Program-made: the position numbers and the translations under genes
The notes under the pieces: model-generated
Told to the model about the DNA's origin: nothing
The model's database searches: none
Seen by the model: the letters and a program-made list of their open reading frames with translations, nothing else
Shown: one piece after another, positions 53,898 through 62,743 of the stretch
Numbering within the stretch: position 1 is the first letter of the stretch
How the letters are laid out: each line of letters opens with the position of its first letter
NCBI RefSeq assembly: GCF_041435435.1
Contig: NZ_CP108494.1
Location: 1,488,001 to 1,552,000 of the forward strand
Direction: 5' to 3'
DNA length: 64,000 nucleotides
Origin: Streptomyces sp. NBC_01241
Lineage (GTDB): Bacteria; Actinomycetota; Actinomycetes; Streptomycetales; Streptomycetaceae

Positions 53898-55169
53898 CTA
53901 TTCGGCGGCCGGCGGTACGGCGCTCGTGCCGACCGCGACGACGTCGCCGATGACGATGACGGCCGGGGGGCGTACGTCCTCGGCGACGGCCCGTTCGGCG
54001 ACGGTCGCGAGCGTCGCGTCGACCCGGCGCTGCGCTGCCGTGGTGCCCTCCTGGACCAGGGCGACCGGGGTTTCGGGGGCCTTGCCGTGGGCGATGAGGG
54101 TACGGGCGATGGCGCCGATCTTGTCGACGGCCATCAGGAGCACGAGGGTGCCGCGCAGCCGGGCGAGGGCCTGCCAGTCGACCAGTGAGCGTTCGTCGTC
54201 GGGGGCGACATGGCCGCTCACGACGGTGAACTCATGGGCCACTCCGCGGTGGGTGACGGGGATACCGGCGGCGCCGGGCACGGAGATCGAGCTGGAGATG
54301 CCGGGGACGACGGTGCAGGCGATGCCTTCGGCGGCGAGCGCCTGGGCCTCCTCCATGCCGCGGCCGAAGACGAACGGGTCGCCGCCCTTGAGCCGCACGA
54401 CGGCCTTGCCCGCCTTGGCGTGCTCGATGAGCGCCTGGTTGATGGCCTCCTGGGCCATGTAGCGGCCGTACGGGATCTTCGCGGCGTCGATCACCTCGAC
54501 GTGCGGCGGGAGTTCGTCGAGCAGGTCGCGCGGGCCGAGGCGGTCGGCGATGACGACGTCGGCCTCGGCGAGGAGGCGGCGGCCGCGCACCGTGATCAGG
54601 TCCGGGTCACCGGGGCCGCCGCCGACCAGGGCGACGCCGGGGGTCCGGGTGCGGTGGTGGGGTGCGGCGAGGGTGCCGTCGCGCAGGCCCTCGACGATGG
54701 CGTCGCGGACGGCGGCACAGTGGCGCGGGTCGCGGCCGTGAGTGTCGGTGGTGAGGACCGCGACGGTCACGCCCGCGCTGCGGCCGGTGGCCGGGGTCCA
54801 GGCCGTGGCGGCGTCGGCGTTGTCGCTGCGGACGCACCAGGTGCGGGTGCGCTCGGCCTCGGCGGAAGCGGCGTCGTTCGCCGCGGTGTCGTCGGACGCG
54901 ATCAGGGCGTACCAGGCGTCGGCCAGATCCCCGTCGGCGTACGGGCGGCGCTCCCAGCGGATCTCGCCGGCGTCGGCCATCGCCTCGACGGACGGGGTCG
55001 CGGCCGGTGATACGAGGACGATGTCGGCGCCCGCAGCGATGAGCGCGGGCAGACGGCGCTGGGCAACCTGGCCGCCGCCGACCACGACGACTCGGCGTCC
55101 GCCGAGACGCAGTCCGACGGGGTACGCAGGGTGATCGGCGTGATCGGCGTGAACCACGTGCTCGGCCAT
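53898..55169 (-). CDS. Siroheme synthase-like fusion: dehydrogenase domain plus uroporphyrinogen-III C-methyltransferase
   Basis: The 423-residue protein has an N-terminal CysG(B)/Met8-like Rossmann domain (VVVVGGGQVAQRRLPALIAAG, residues ~28-48) for precorrin-2 oxidation. The C-terminal SUMT domain has GVALVGGGPGDPDLITVRG, DRLGPRDLLDELP, VVRLKGGDPFVFGRG and VPGISSSISVPGAAGIPVTH. It converts uroporphyrinogen III to precorrin-2 and probably sirohydrochlorin or siroheme. The dimerisation/chelatase middle part is shortened compared with E. coli CysG, so metal insertion is uncertain. The neighbouring bluB-cobT and cobL-like genes favour a cobalamin role. Confidence 0.9.
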   Translation of the reverse strand: MAEHVVHADHADHPAYPVGLRLGGRRVVVVGGGQVAQRRLPALIAAGADIVLVSPAATPSVEAMADAGEIRWERRPYADGDLADAWYALIASDDTAANDAASAEAERTRTWCVRSDNADAATAWTPATGRSAGVTVAVLTTDTHGRDPRHCAAVRDAIVEGLRDGTLAAPHHRTRTPGVALVGGGPGDPDLITVRGRRLLAEADVVIADRLGPRDLLDELPPHVEVIDAAKIPYGRYMAQEAINQALIEHAKAGKAVVRLKGGDPFVFGRGMEEAQALAAEGIACTVVPGISSSISVPGAAGIPVTHRGVAHEFTVVSGHVAPDDERSLVDWQALARLRGTLVLLMAVDKIGAIARTLIAHGKAPETPVALVQEGTTAAQRRVDATLATVAERAVAEDVRPPAVIVIGDVVAVGTSAVPPAAE

Positions 55170-55351
55170 GGCGGTGCGGGCTCCTCGTGCAGGGGACGGA
55201 GTGCGGCGGCCGCTGCGACGGTGGAGCGGCTGTGACGTGCGGGTTTGTGGGGTGGGGTCCACGATACGGGGTGGATGCGGGGGCGAGTCCGGGCGCGGGT
55301 GGGGCGCCTGCAGCGGGCTTGTTCCCCTACCCGTCACCCGTCCCTGCCCGT

Positions 55352-55374
55352 GACCGGGGACTCGCCCCCCGGTC
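55352..55374 (-). terminator. Hairpin downstream of the bluB-cobT fusion gene
   Basis: GACCGGGG pairs with CCCCGGTC (8 bp, 7-nt loop), 41 bp beyond the stop on the minus strand. The rest of the ~245-bp gap shows nothing else. Confidence 0.6.
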
Positions 55375-55415
55375 CCCCGCGCCTCAGACTCCGGCGAGGC
55401 TTGCTTTCCGTTCCG

Positions 55416-58400
55416 CTACTTCTCCGTCACGCCCGCCGAATCGAACGTCGCCACCTCGTGCATCGCCCGCGCCGCACTCTGCACGATCGGCAGCGCCAGC
55501 AGCGCGCCCGTGCCCTCGCCGAGGCGGAGGTCGAGGTCGACCAGCGGGCGCAGGCCCAGTTTGTTGAGCGCGGCGACATGGCCGGGTTCGGCGCTGCGGT
55601 GGCCCGCGATACAGGCGGCGAGGGCCTCGGGGGCGATCGCCCGGGCGACCAGGGCCGCGGCGCCCGCACTCACGCCGTCGAGGATGACCGGCGTACGGAG
55701 CGAGGCACCGCCCAGCAGGAAGCCGGCCATCGCCGCGTGTTCGAGGCCGCCGACCGAGGCCAGGACACCGATCGGGTCGGCCGGGTCGGGCTGGTGGAGC
55801 TCGAGAGCCCGGCGGACGACATCGACCTTGCGGGCATGCATCTCGTCGTTGATGCCGGTACCGCGACCGGTCACCTCGGCCGGGTCCATGCCCGTGTACA
55901 CGCAGATCAGAGCGGCCGAAGCGGTGGTGTTGGCGATGCCCATCTCGCCGGTGAGCAGGCCCTTGTTGCCTGCCGCGACGAGATCGCGGGCGGTCTCGAT
56001 GCCGACCTCGATGGCCGCCAGGACCTCTTCGCGGGTGAGCGCGGGGCCGGTCGTGAAGTCGGCCGTTCCGGCGCGCACCTTGCGGGGCAGGAGGCCCGGC
56101 GTCGCGGGCAGTTCCATGGCCACGCCGACATCCACCACGCACACCTCGGCGCCCACCTGGGCCGCGAACGCGTTGCAGACCGCGCCGCCGCCGAGGAAGT
56201 TGGCGACCATCTGGCCGGTGACCTCCTGCGGCCAGGCCGTGACCCCCTGGGCGTGCACCCCGTGGTCCCCCGCGAAGATCGCGACGGCCGCGGGCTCCGG
56301 GATCGGTGGCGGGCACATCCGGGAGAGCCCCGACAACTGCGCGGAGATGATCTCCAGCATGCCGAGCGCGCCGGCGGGCTTGGTCATCCGCTTCTGGCGT
56401 TCCCACGCCTCGCCGAGCGCCTTGGCGTCCAGCGGGCGGATGCTGGAGATGGTCTCCTGCAGCAGGTCGTGCGGTTCCTCGCCGGGCAGGGCGCGGCGGC
56501 CGTACGTCTCCTCGTGGACGACCCAGGACAGCGGGCGGCGCTTCGACCAGCCCGCCTGCATGAGTTCGGGCTCCACGGGGAACTCGTCGACGTAACCGAC
56601 ACAGAGGTACGCGACGACTTCCAGGTGCTCGGGCAGTCCCAGGGCGCGGACCATCTCGCGCTCGTCGAAGAAGCTGACCCAGCCGACGCCGAGGCCCTCG
56701 GCGCGGGCGGCGAGCCAGAGGTTCTCGACGGCGAGTGCCGAGGAGTACGGGGCCATCTGCGGCTGGGTGTGCCGGCCGAGGGTGTGGCGGCCACCGCGGG
56801 TGGGGTCGGCGGTGACGACGATGTTGACCGGGGTGTCGAGGATGGCCTCGATCTTCAGTTCCTTGAACTGCTTGGCCCGGCCCTTGGGAAGCGACGTGGC
56901 GTAGGCGTCGCGCTGACGCTGTGCCAGTTCGTGCATCGAACGGCGGGTCTCCGCCGAGCGGATGACCACGAAGTCCCAGGGCTGCGAGTGGCCGACGCTG
57001 GGCGCCGTGTGCGCGGCTTCGAGGACCCGGAGCAGGACCTCGTGCGGAATCGGGTCGCTGCGGAAGCCGTTGCGGATGTCGCGGCGCTCGCGCATGACGC
57101 GCAGCACCGCCTCGCGCTCGGCGTCGTCGTAACCGGGAGCGGGCGGAGCGGCGGGAGCCTCGGACTCCTCGGACGCGGACGTCTCGGGGGCGGCCGCCTC
57201 CTCGGCAAGGGGCTCGGGCTCCGGCTGGGCCTCGGGCTGTACGGATTCCACGGGCACGGACTCGGTGGCTTCCACAGTCTCGGCGGGGATCGCGATGTCC
57301 GGGGCGGCCGTGATGCCCGGGGTCTCGATGACCTCCGGGCCGGGCTCGGGCTCCGGCACGGGCAGAAGCTCGGCCTCGGGGGCGGTGACCGTCTCAGGAG
57401 CCGCGGCGGTCTCGACAGCTGCCACGACCTCCGCGGGCTGGACCGGCTCCATGACGATGGCGACCCGCTCGGGTCCGGGCTCGGCCGCCACGGCCTGCTC
57501 CTCCACCACGGGCGTCGGCGCCAGGTGCGGAGTTGTCGGCACCGAGCCCTCCACGGGCACGAACCGGCCCAGGGGAGCGGCTTCCACGGCCGCCTCCGGT
57601 GCGGTCTCCACCGACGCGGTCTCCACCGGTGCGACGGGGGCGACCTCGATGGCAGGTGTCTCGGCGACAGCCTCGGCCTCGGGCTTCGCCGCGCTCTCGA
57701 CGTGCGCCCCGGCAGCAGCCTCGGCCGGAGCTTCGACAGCGACCGGCGCCGGATCGGCCGTCGGCGCGACCTGCACGGGCTGTGCCTGGGACACCGGCTC
57801 GACGACCGGCTCCGGGACGACCGTTTCTGCCGACGACGGGGCGGCGACCGGCTCCGGCGCCTGGGCCGACCACGGGCTTCCGCCCTGCGGCAGGATCTCA
57901 CCGAGCTGCGGACCCGGCAGTACGGCCGTCCCGTCGCCCGGCGTCTCGAAGTACTCGGGACCGATCGTGGACGGTCCGGCATGCCGTGCGGGTGCCTGGG
58001 GCTGCGCCTGGGTCTGGATCTGGGTCTGCGTCTGAGGCGCGCCCGCGGGTCCGCGGTCGGCGAGCGAGCGGACCACTCCGCCGGTCGGCGATCCGCCGTA
58101 GGACGGCCCGCCGTCGGCCGCGACCGGGCCGCGGTGCAGCGGGCGACGCGCCAGGGTCTGGGGCTGGGGCTGCACCGCCGGGGCGGGAGCCGGGGTGGGC
58201 GCGGGGATGCGTACACCCCTCAGATCGACCGAACCGGAGTCGCGGCCACCGGACTCGTGCGTCCCCTGACCGGTCTCGGGCACGAGGCCGGGCGCCGGCT
58301 GCTGCGCGGCGTACGCGTCCGCGACCTGCACCTGCACGTGGCTCTGGACGGGTTCCTGCGCCTGTACCTGCACGGGCCCCTGGGGCTGCCCCGGAGCCTC

Positions 58401-58673
58401 GAAGGCGAACTGCGGCTGGGCCTGGTAGGCGGCCTGTTCGGGCAGCGGTGCCTGCGTGGCGACGCCGTCGGGGTACTGGCCGGGGGCCGGTACCGCCTGC
58501 GGGTCGCTCCAGGCTCCCTGGGGGCTCGGCATCAGCAGGACATCGTCGTCCTCGGAGACATGCTCGGAGGGAGCGAGGTAGGTGTAGGCATCCGGGGCGG
58601 CGATGCCCGGCTGCTCCACCATGCCTGCGTTCTCCGGCAGTCCCTCACCCGGGATCTGGCCGGTGTCACTCAT
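55416..58673 (-). CDS. cobT: Fusion of BluB-like DMB synthase and CobT with a ~510-residue disordered N-terminus
   Basis: The 1085-residue protein has three parts. Residues ~1-511 are low-complexity, rich in Pro, Glu, Ala, Val and Gln, with repeats such as VETA, EPV and PQ-QTQ units. Residues ~515-730 form a nitroreductase/BluB domain (RERRDIRNGFRSDPIPHEVL, AHTAPSVGHSQPWDFVV, GVGWVSFFDEREM) that should make 5,6-dimethylbenzimidazole from FMNH2. Residues ~735-1085 are CobT (WERQKRMTKPAGALGMLE, IFAGDHGVHAQGVTAWPQEV, GEMGIANTTASAALICVYTG, catalytic glutamate in LRLGEGTGALLALPI), which activates the base as the alpha-ribotide. The ATG start has GAGGGG 6 nt upstream. The fused enzymes would channel the cobalamin lower ligand. 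Confidence 0.93.
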   Translation of the reverse strand: MSDTGQIPGEGLPENAGMVEQPGIAAPDAYTYLAPSEHVSEDDDVLLMPSPQGAWSDPQAVPAPGQYPDGVATQAPLPEQAAYQAQPQFAFEAPGQPQGPVQVQAQEPVQSHVQVQVADAYAAQQPAPGLVPETGQGTHESGGRDSGSVDLRGVRIPAPTPAPAPAVQPQPQTLARRPLHRGPVAADGGPSYGGSPTGGVVRSLADRGPAGAPQTQTQIQTQAQPQAPARHAGPSTIGPEYFETPGDGTAVLPGPQLGEILPQGGSPWSAQAPEPVAAPSSAETVVPEPVVEPVSQAQPVQVAPTADPAPVAVEAPAEAAAGAHVESAAKPEAEAVAETPAIEVAPVAPVETASVETAPEAAVEAAPLGRFVPVEGSVPTTPHLAPTPVVEEQAVAAEPGPERVAIVMEPVQPAEVVAAVETAAAPETVTAPEAELLPVPEPEPGPEVIETPGITAAPDIAIPAETVEATESVPVESVQPEAQPEPEPLAEEAAAPETSASEESEAPAAPPAPGYDDAEREAVLRVMRERRDIRNGFRSDPIPHEVLLRVLEAAHTAPSVGHSQPWDFVVIRSAETRRSMHELAQRQRDAYATSLPKGRAKQFKELKIEAILDTPVNIVVTADPTRGGRHTLGRHTQPQMAPYSSALAVENLWLAARAEGLGVGWVSFFDEREMVRALGLPEHLEVVAYLCVGYVDEFPVEPELMQAGWSKRRPLSWVVHEETYGRRALPGEEPHDLLQETISSIRPLDAKALGEAWERQKRMTKPAGALGMLEIISAQLSGLSRMCPPPIPEPAAVAIFAGDHGVHAQGVTAWPQEVTGQMVANFLGGGAVCNAFAAQVGAEVCVVDVGVAMELPATPGLLPRKVRAGTADFTTGPALTREEVLAAIEVGIETARDLVAAGNKGLLTGEMGIANTTASAALICVYTGMDPAEVTGRGTGINDEMHARKVDVVRRALELHQPDPADPIGVLASVGGLEHAAMAGFLLGGASLRTPVILDGVSAGAAALVARAIAPEALAACIAGHRSAEPGHVAALNKLGLRPLVDLDLRLGEGTGALLALPIVQSAARAMHEVATFDSAGVTEK

Positions 58674-59005
58674 GCGTACCCCTCGCCCATCGTCAGTGCT
58701 CCTTCGGCCCTTCGCCCGGGACGCCCGAACACGGCACGCCGGCGCTCGTCAACAAGAACGAGCGGGCGCGCCGCGCGGCACGAAACGATCGCGGACATAC
58801 TGCATTCTCGCGGCCGTTCGCCGCCGCGGCAGCTCTTTTCGCCACGGCCCGCTGTGGACTGCGCCACGTCGCGCACCCCCCGGTCTGCCGTACCACAACG
58901 GGGGCCAAAACGGTCCCCTTTTCCGGACATTGAAGAACGAAGCGACGAACATCCAGGCGCGGTGCAACAATCGGCCAGCTTACCTCGCGCCGTACGCCGA
59001 ACGGG
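58674..59005. other. Intergenic region upstream of the cobT fusion
   Basis: About 330 bp between the cobT start and the cobL-like stop. I looked for a cobalamin riboswitch (B12 box) on the minus strand and found none. A short GGGGACC/GGCCCCC-like complementarity near 58905-58925 is weak. No protein recognised. Confidence 0.4.
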
Positions 59006-60244
59006 TCAGGGGGCGAGGTCCGAACGCAGCGCGGAGAGCAGGAACACGACCGAACGTTCGCGCTCCGACCATGCGGCCGTGTCGAGTTCGACGGACTGGA
59101 GGAGCGAACACCGGACGGTGTATCCGTTCCCGGCGAGTGCCGCGCCGAGTGCCTCGGCCTCGTCGCGCGTGGAGGCGTGGGTCACGATGCGTTCCGGCCG
59201 GCGCTCCGTGACGGCGGTGACGACGGGGACTCCGCCGCCTCCGATCCGTACGACGTCGGGCTCCGGCAGCCGCTCCAGCACATGCGGCGCCCGGCCCTCG
59301 ACGACCTGGAGCTGGACGCCGAAGGACCGGGCCGCCGCCGCGGTGCGGGCGCAGGCCGCCGGGTCGCTGTCGACCGCCAGGACCGCGGCCCCGAAGCGGG
59401 CGGCCTCCACGGCCAGGGCCCCGCTGCCGGAGCCGATGTCCCACAGGAGGTCGCCGGTACGGGGGCCCAGGCGGGCCAGCTGGGCGGCGCGCAGCCCCGG
59501 GAACTCGCCCTCGCCGCTCTCGTCCCCGGCGTCGGTGGCGCCGCCCGGGTAGGCCTCCGGGGACAGCGCCCAGCCGCGTACGCCACTGGGGTAGGCGGGG
59601 TGGCGGCCCGCGATCCAGGCGCCGGTGGCCTGCGGTTCGGGGCCACCACCGATGACGATCACCACGTTCGGGTCGCGCCAGACGTGGTCGGCGGCGTTCT
59701 CGGAGGTGACGACGCTGACCTGTTCGCGCGCGGTGCCGAGCTCCTCGCAGATGACAAAGGTGCGGTGGACGCCTTCGAGGAGCAGGGCGAGTTCGGCGGG
59801 GCCCGCGCCGGGTGAGGTGAGGACGGCGACCTTGTGGTGGGCGCGGCAGACGTTGACGGCGCGGCGCAGGGTGCGGGGGTGGGCGACGACGACCTGGGCG
59901 TCCTCCCACGGCATTCCGGCGCGGGCGAACGCGGTGGCGACGGAGGACACGGCGGGCACCACTTCGACTTCGAGGCCGTGTTCGGGTGCGCGGAGGTTGC
60001 GTACGACCCCGAAGAAGCCGGGGTCTCCGTCGGCGAGGACCACGGCGCTGCCGCGGTGTCCGGCGATCCGGCGGGCGGCCAGGTCGATGGAGCCCAGGCG
60101 GATCCGTTCGGCGTGCGCCGGGACTTCGGGGAGTGCCAGGTGGTGGGCGGCTCCGGCGACGAGCGTGGCGGCCGAGAGGGCGGCGGTGGCCGCTCCGGTC
60201 AGTGGCGAGCCGTCCCAGCCGATCACGGTGACCCGATCGGCCAT
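59006..60244 (-). CDS. cobL: Precorrin-6Y C5,15-methyltransferase (decarboxylating), CbiE-CbiT fusion
   Basis: The 412-residue protein has an N-terminal CbiE-type methylase (VTVIGWDGSPLTGAATAAL, VVLADGDPGFFGVVRNL, VVPAVSSVATAFARAGMPWE) and a C-terminal CbiT domain. CbiT's SAM loop is LLWDIGSGSGALAVEAARFG, with VRIGGGGVPVVTAV further on. It methylates C5 and C15 and decarboxylates precorrin-6Y in aerobic cobalamin synthesis. ATG 60244 has AGGAG 11 nt upstream. It lies on the same strand as the bluB-cobT fusion and cysG-like genes, with 332- and 246-bp gaps. Confidence 0.93.
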   Translation of the reverse strand: MADRVTVIGWDGSPLTGAATAALSAATLVAGAAHHLALPEVPAHAERIRLGSIDLAARRIAGHRGSAVVLADGDPGFFGVVRNLRAPEHGLEVEVVPAVSSVATAFARAGMPWEDAQVVVAHPRTLRRAVNVCRAHHKVAVLTSPGAGPAELALLLEGVHRTFVICEELGTAREQVSVVTSENAADHVWRDPNVVIVIGGGPEPQATGAWIAGRHPAYPSGVRGWALSPEAYPGGATDAGDESGEGEFPGLRAAQLARLGPRTGDLLWDIGSGSGALAVEAARFGAAVLAVDSDPAACARTAAAARSFGVQLQVVEGRAPHVLERLPEPDVVRIGGGGVPVVTAVTERRPERIVTHASTRDEAEALGAALAGNGYTVRCSLLQSVELDTAAWSERERSVVFLLSALRSDLAP

Positions 60245-60353
60245 CTGTCGTCAGTCTCCTGGAGTTGTCGCAGGTGGGGCTGTTCGTGAAGGGTGGACAG
60301 GTCTCTGAGAGTACTCGGTCCGTACCGGCCCGGTGCCGGGGGCCCGGTGGGGA

Positions 60354-60992
60354 TCAGTTCCAGTCGTTGTAGGCACCGTAGCCGCCCGCGTCGGCGAGTT
60401 GCTCGGCGACTCCTTCGAGATCCTCGGGGAGCAGGCCCCAGACGATCAGGTCGTTCCTGATGTCGGTCCAGCTGCCGTCCACCGTCTGGATGCGCGCTAT
60501 GCAGGCGTTGCGCAGGACTCCCTCGCTGATGCAGCCGAGCTTCTGGGCGACCTGCTGGGCAGCGGTGTTGTCGGCGGCGGTGCGCAGTTCGATGCGCTCG
60601 AAGCCCTGGTCGCGGAAGAGCCACTGGGCCAGCGCGAGTACGGCCTCGGTGGCGTAGCCCTCGCCGCGTGCCCAGGGGGCGGTGATGTACGCGGCCTCGG
60701 TGGCGAGGGTGCGCCAGTCCGTGTGGTGCAGGCGCACCGAGCCGACGAGTCGCTGGGTGAGGAATTCGGTGACGGCGAAGACGATGCCGTCGCTGGTGGT
60801 GCGCTGTGCGGGAGCGATCCTGCGGACCCAGCGTTCGGCGTCGACCTGGGTGTAGGGGTGGGGGGCCTCGGTCCAGGCGGTGACGAGTTCGTCGTTCATC
60901 ATCTCGATGTACGCGGGGACGTCCGCCATGTCGAAAGGGCGCAGCACCAACCGATCCGTGCTGATGGAGATGGACGGAAAGGTGGAAGTCAT
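60354..60992 (-). CDS. GNAT acetyltransferase, RimJ/RimL type
   Basis: The 212-residue protein has the RimJ/L pattern STDRLVLRPFDMADVPAYIE, VGSVRLHHTDWRTL, the acetyl-CoA loop APWARGEGYATEAVLAL and IELRTAADNTAAQQVAQKLG. It then reads EGVLRNACIARIQTVDGSW. Substrates range from ribosomal proteins to small amines; nothing here decides. ATG 60992 has GGAG 6-8 nt upstream and is preferred over two earlier in-frame ATGs. It ends 109 bp before cobL. Confidence 0.88.
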   Translation of the reverse strand: MTSTFPSISISTDRLVLRPFDMADVPAYIEMMNDELVTAWTEAPHPYTQVDAERWVRRIAPAQRTTSDGIVFAVTEFLTQRLVGSVRLHHTDWRTLATEAAYITAPWARGEGYATEAVLALAQWLFRDQGFERIELRTAADNTAAQQVAQKLGCISEGVLRNACIARIQTVDGSWTDIRNDLIVWGLLPEDLEGVAEQLADAGGYGAYNDWN

Positions 60993-61073
60993 GCGCAGCT
61001 CCATGCCGAAGACCGTGTAAAGGCACAGCATGCAGCATCGGGCGGGCGTTGTGCATGGGCGGGGCCCACGACG

Positions 61074-61110
61074 GAGCCCCGCGCACCCCGTGGTGGGGTG
61101 GGCGGGGCTC
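61074..61110 (-). terminator. Terminator of the metN-metI-metQ operon
   Basis: GAGCCCCGC with GCGGGGCTC, extended by CACCCC with GGGGTG after one mismatch, around a 5-nt loop. It lies 23 bp after the metQ stop. Confidence 0.85.
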
Positions 61111-61133
61111 GTCGGACAAATTTCGTGCGGGTG

Positions 61134-62000
61134 TCAGGACTTGGTCGCAGTGCCGAAGGCCGGGACGACCGAGCCCTGGTAGGTGTCCTCGATGAACTTC
61201 TTGACCTCGTCGGAGTGCAGGAGCTTGACGAGCTTCTCGACCCGGACGTCCTTCTCGTTGCCCTTCTTCACGGCGATGATATTGGCGTACGGGTTGCCGT
61301 CGGCCTTCTCCAGCACCAGGGCGTCCTTGGAGGGCTTGAGGTCGGCCTCGATGGCGTAGTTGCCGTTGATGACGGCGGCGTCCACATCGTTCAGGGCGCG
61401 GGGCACGGTCGCGGCCTCCAGCTCCTTGAACTCCAGGCCCTTCTTGTCGGTGATGTCGCTCAGCTTGGCGTCGGTGCCGACGCCGGACTTGAGGGTGATC
61501 AGACCGTTCTCGGCGAGCAGCTGGAGGGCGCGGCCCTCGTTCGTGGTGTCGTTGGGCACCGCGATGGTCTGGCCGGGCTTGATGTCGCCGATGGCCTTGA
61601 CCTTCTTGGAGTAGAGGCCGAGGGGCTCCAGGTGGACGGTGCCGACGGAGACGAGGTGGGTGTTGTTCTTCTTGTTGAAGTCGTCGAGGTACGGCTGGTG
61701 CTGGAAGAAGTTGGCGTCGACCTGGCCGGTCTCGGTGGCGGTGTTCGGCAGGACGTAGTCCGTGAACTCCTTGACCTCCAGCTTGAGGCCCGCCTTGTCC
61801 GCCAGGTTCTTCTTGACGAAGTTCAGGATGTCGGCGTGCGGCGTCGGGGACGCGGCGACGACGAGTGCCTTGGAGGTGTCGGCCTTGGCGCCGGTCTCGC
61901 TCTTGGAGGCCGGGTCGGACGACGTGCCGCAGGCGGTGAGGCCGAAGGCCAGGGCGGCGGTGGCGGCGGCAGCTGCGGTGATCTTGATGTTCTTGCGCAC
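61134..62000 (-). CDS. metQ: Methionine ABC transporter substrate-binding lipoprotein MetQ
   Basis: The 288-residue NlpA/MetQ family lipoprotein has a signal peptide ending in the lipobox LTAC (C24). The mature protein starts GTSSDPASKS. The binding domain includes LVVAASPTPHADILNFVKK, ANFFQHQPYLDDFNKKNNTH, IAVPNDTTNEGRALQLLAEN and AVINGNYAIEADL, all typical of methionine-binding proteins. The GTG start has GAGG 9 nt upstream. It is the last gene of metN-metI-metQ and is followed by a terminator. Confidence 0.95.
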   Translation of the reverse strand: MRKNIKITAAAAATAALAFGLTACGTSSDPASKSETGAKADTSKALVVAASPTPHADILNFVKKNLADKAGLKLEVKEFTDYVLPNTATETGQVDANFFQHQPYLDDFNKKNNTHLVSVGTVHLEPLGLYSKKVKAIGDIKPGQTIAVPNDTTNEGRALQLLAENGLITLKSGVGTDAKLSDITDKKGLEFKELEAATVPRALNDVDAAVINGNYAIEADLKPSKDALVLEKADGNPYANIIAVKKGNEKDVRVEKLVKLLHSDEVKKFIEDTYQGSVVPAFGTATKS

Positions 62001-62071
62001 GAAAAGTGCCTCTTTCGGTGGTGAGGGTGGTGCGCCCGGACAAGGAGTTCGGGCTTGAGGGGGAGAAAGTC

Positions 62072-62743
62072 TCAGGTGGTGGTGCGGCCCCGGCGGGCCA
62101 GCAGGCGTACCGCCGCGTCGCCGATCAGCTGGATCACGGTCACGATGACGATGAGCAGCGCGACGGTGATGAGCATGAACTGGTTGTCGAAGCGCTGGAA
62201 TCCGTAGGTGACGGCCTTGGAGCCGAGCCCTTCGCCGCCTACCGCGCCGGCCATCGCGGAGTAGCCGATGAGCACGATGACGGTGGTGGTGACGCCGGAG
62301 ACGAGCGAGGGCAGTGCCTGCGGGAGCAGTACCTTGCGGACGATCGTGGGGATGGATCCGCCCATCGACTGGACGGCCTCGACGAGCCCGTGGTCGACCT
62401 CGCGGACGGCCGTCTCGACGAGCCGTGCGAAGAACGGGATGGCGCCGACGGCCAGCGGCACGATCATCGCGGTCGGGCCGATGAAGGTGCCGACGACCCA
62501 GGTGGTGAAGGGGATCAGAGCGATCAGCAGGATGATGAACGGCAGCGACCGGCCGATGTTCACGATCACTCCGATGATCTTGTTCACCGGAGTGTTCTGG
62601 AGCAGCCCGCCCTTGTCGGTGAGAACCAGCAGGACACCGAGCGGCAGCCCCACGAGAACGGTGACGACCGCGGACCAGAGCACCATGTAGAGGGTGTCGA
62701 CGGTTCCCTGGGTGAGCAGCGGCTGCATTTCGGACCAGGTCAC
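62072..62743 (-). CDS. metI: Methionine ABC transporter permease MetI
   Basis: The 223-residue permease has five or six helices (TLYMVLWSAVVTVLVGLPLG, SLPFIILLIALIPFTTWVVG, VLIGYSAMAGAVGGEG). The EAA-type loop is ETAVREVDHGLVEAVQSMGG, which contacts the ATPase. GTG 62743 overlaps the metN stop as GTGA. Length and order match MetI of E. coli. Confidence 0.95.
   Translation of the reverse strand: MTWSEMQPLLTQGTVDTLYMVLWSAVVTVLVGLPLGVLLVLTDKGGLLQNTPVNKIIGVIVNIGRSLPFIILLIALIPFTTWVVGTFIGPTAMIVPLAVGAIPFFARLVETAVREVDHGLVEAVQSMGGSIPTIVRKVLLPQALPSLVSGVTTTVIVLIGYSAMAGAVGGEGLGSKAVTYGFQRFDNQFMLITVALLIVIVTVIQLIGDAAVRLLARRGRTTT

Noticed and set aside
58674..59005. Cobalamin riboswitch upstream of the cobT fusion
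   Set aside because: No B12 box (GCCACTG-like) or characteristic core could be found on the minus strand.
55245..59552. A 1435-codon open frame antisense to the bluB-cobT fusion
   Set aside because: The composition is a reflection of the Pro/Glu/Val-rich coding strand; the minus strand contains clear enzymatic domains.
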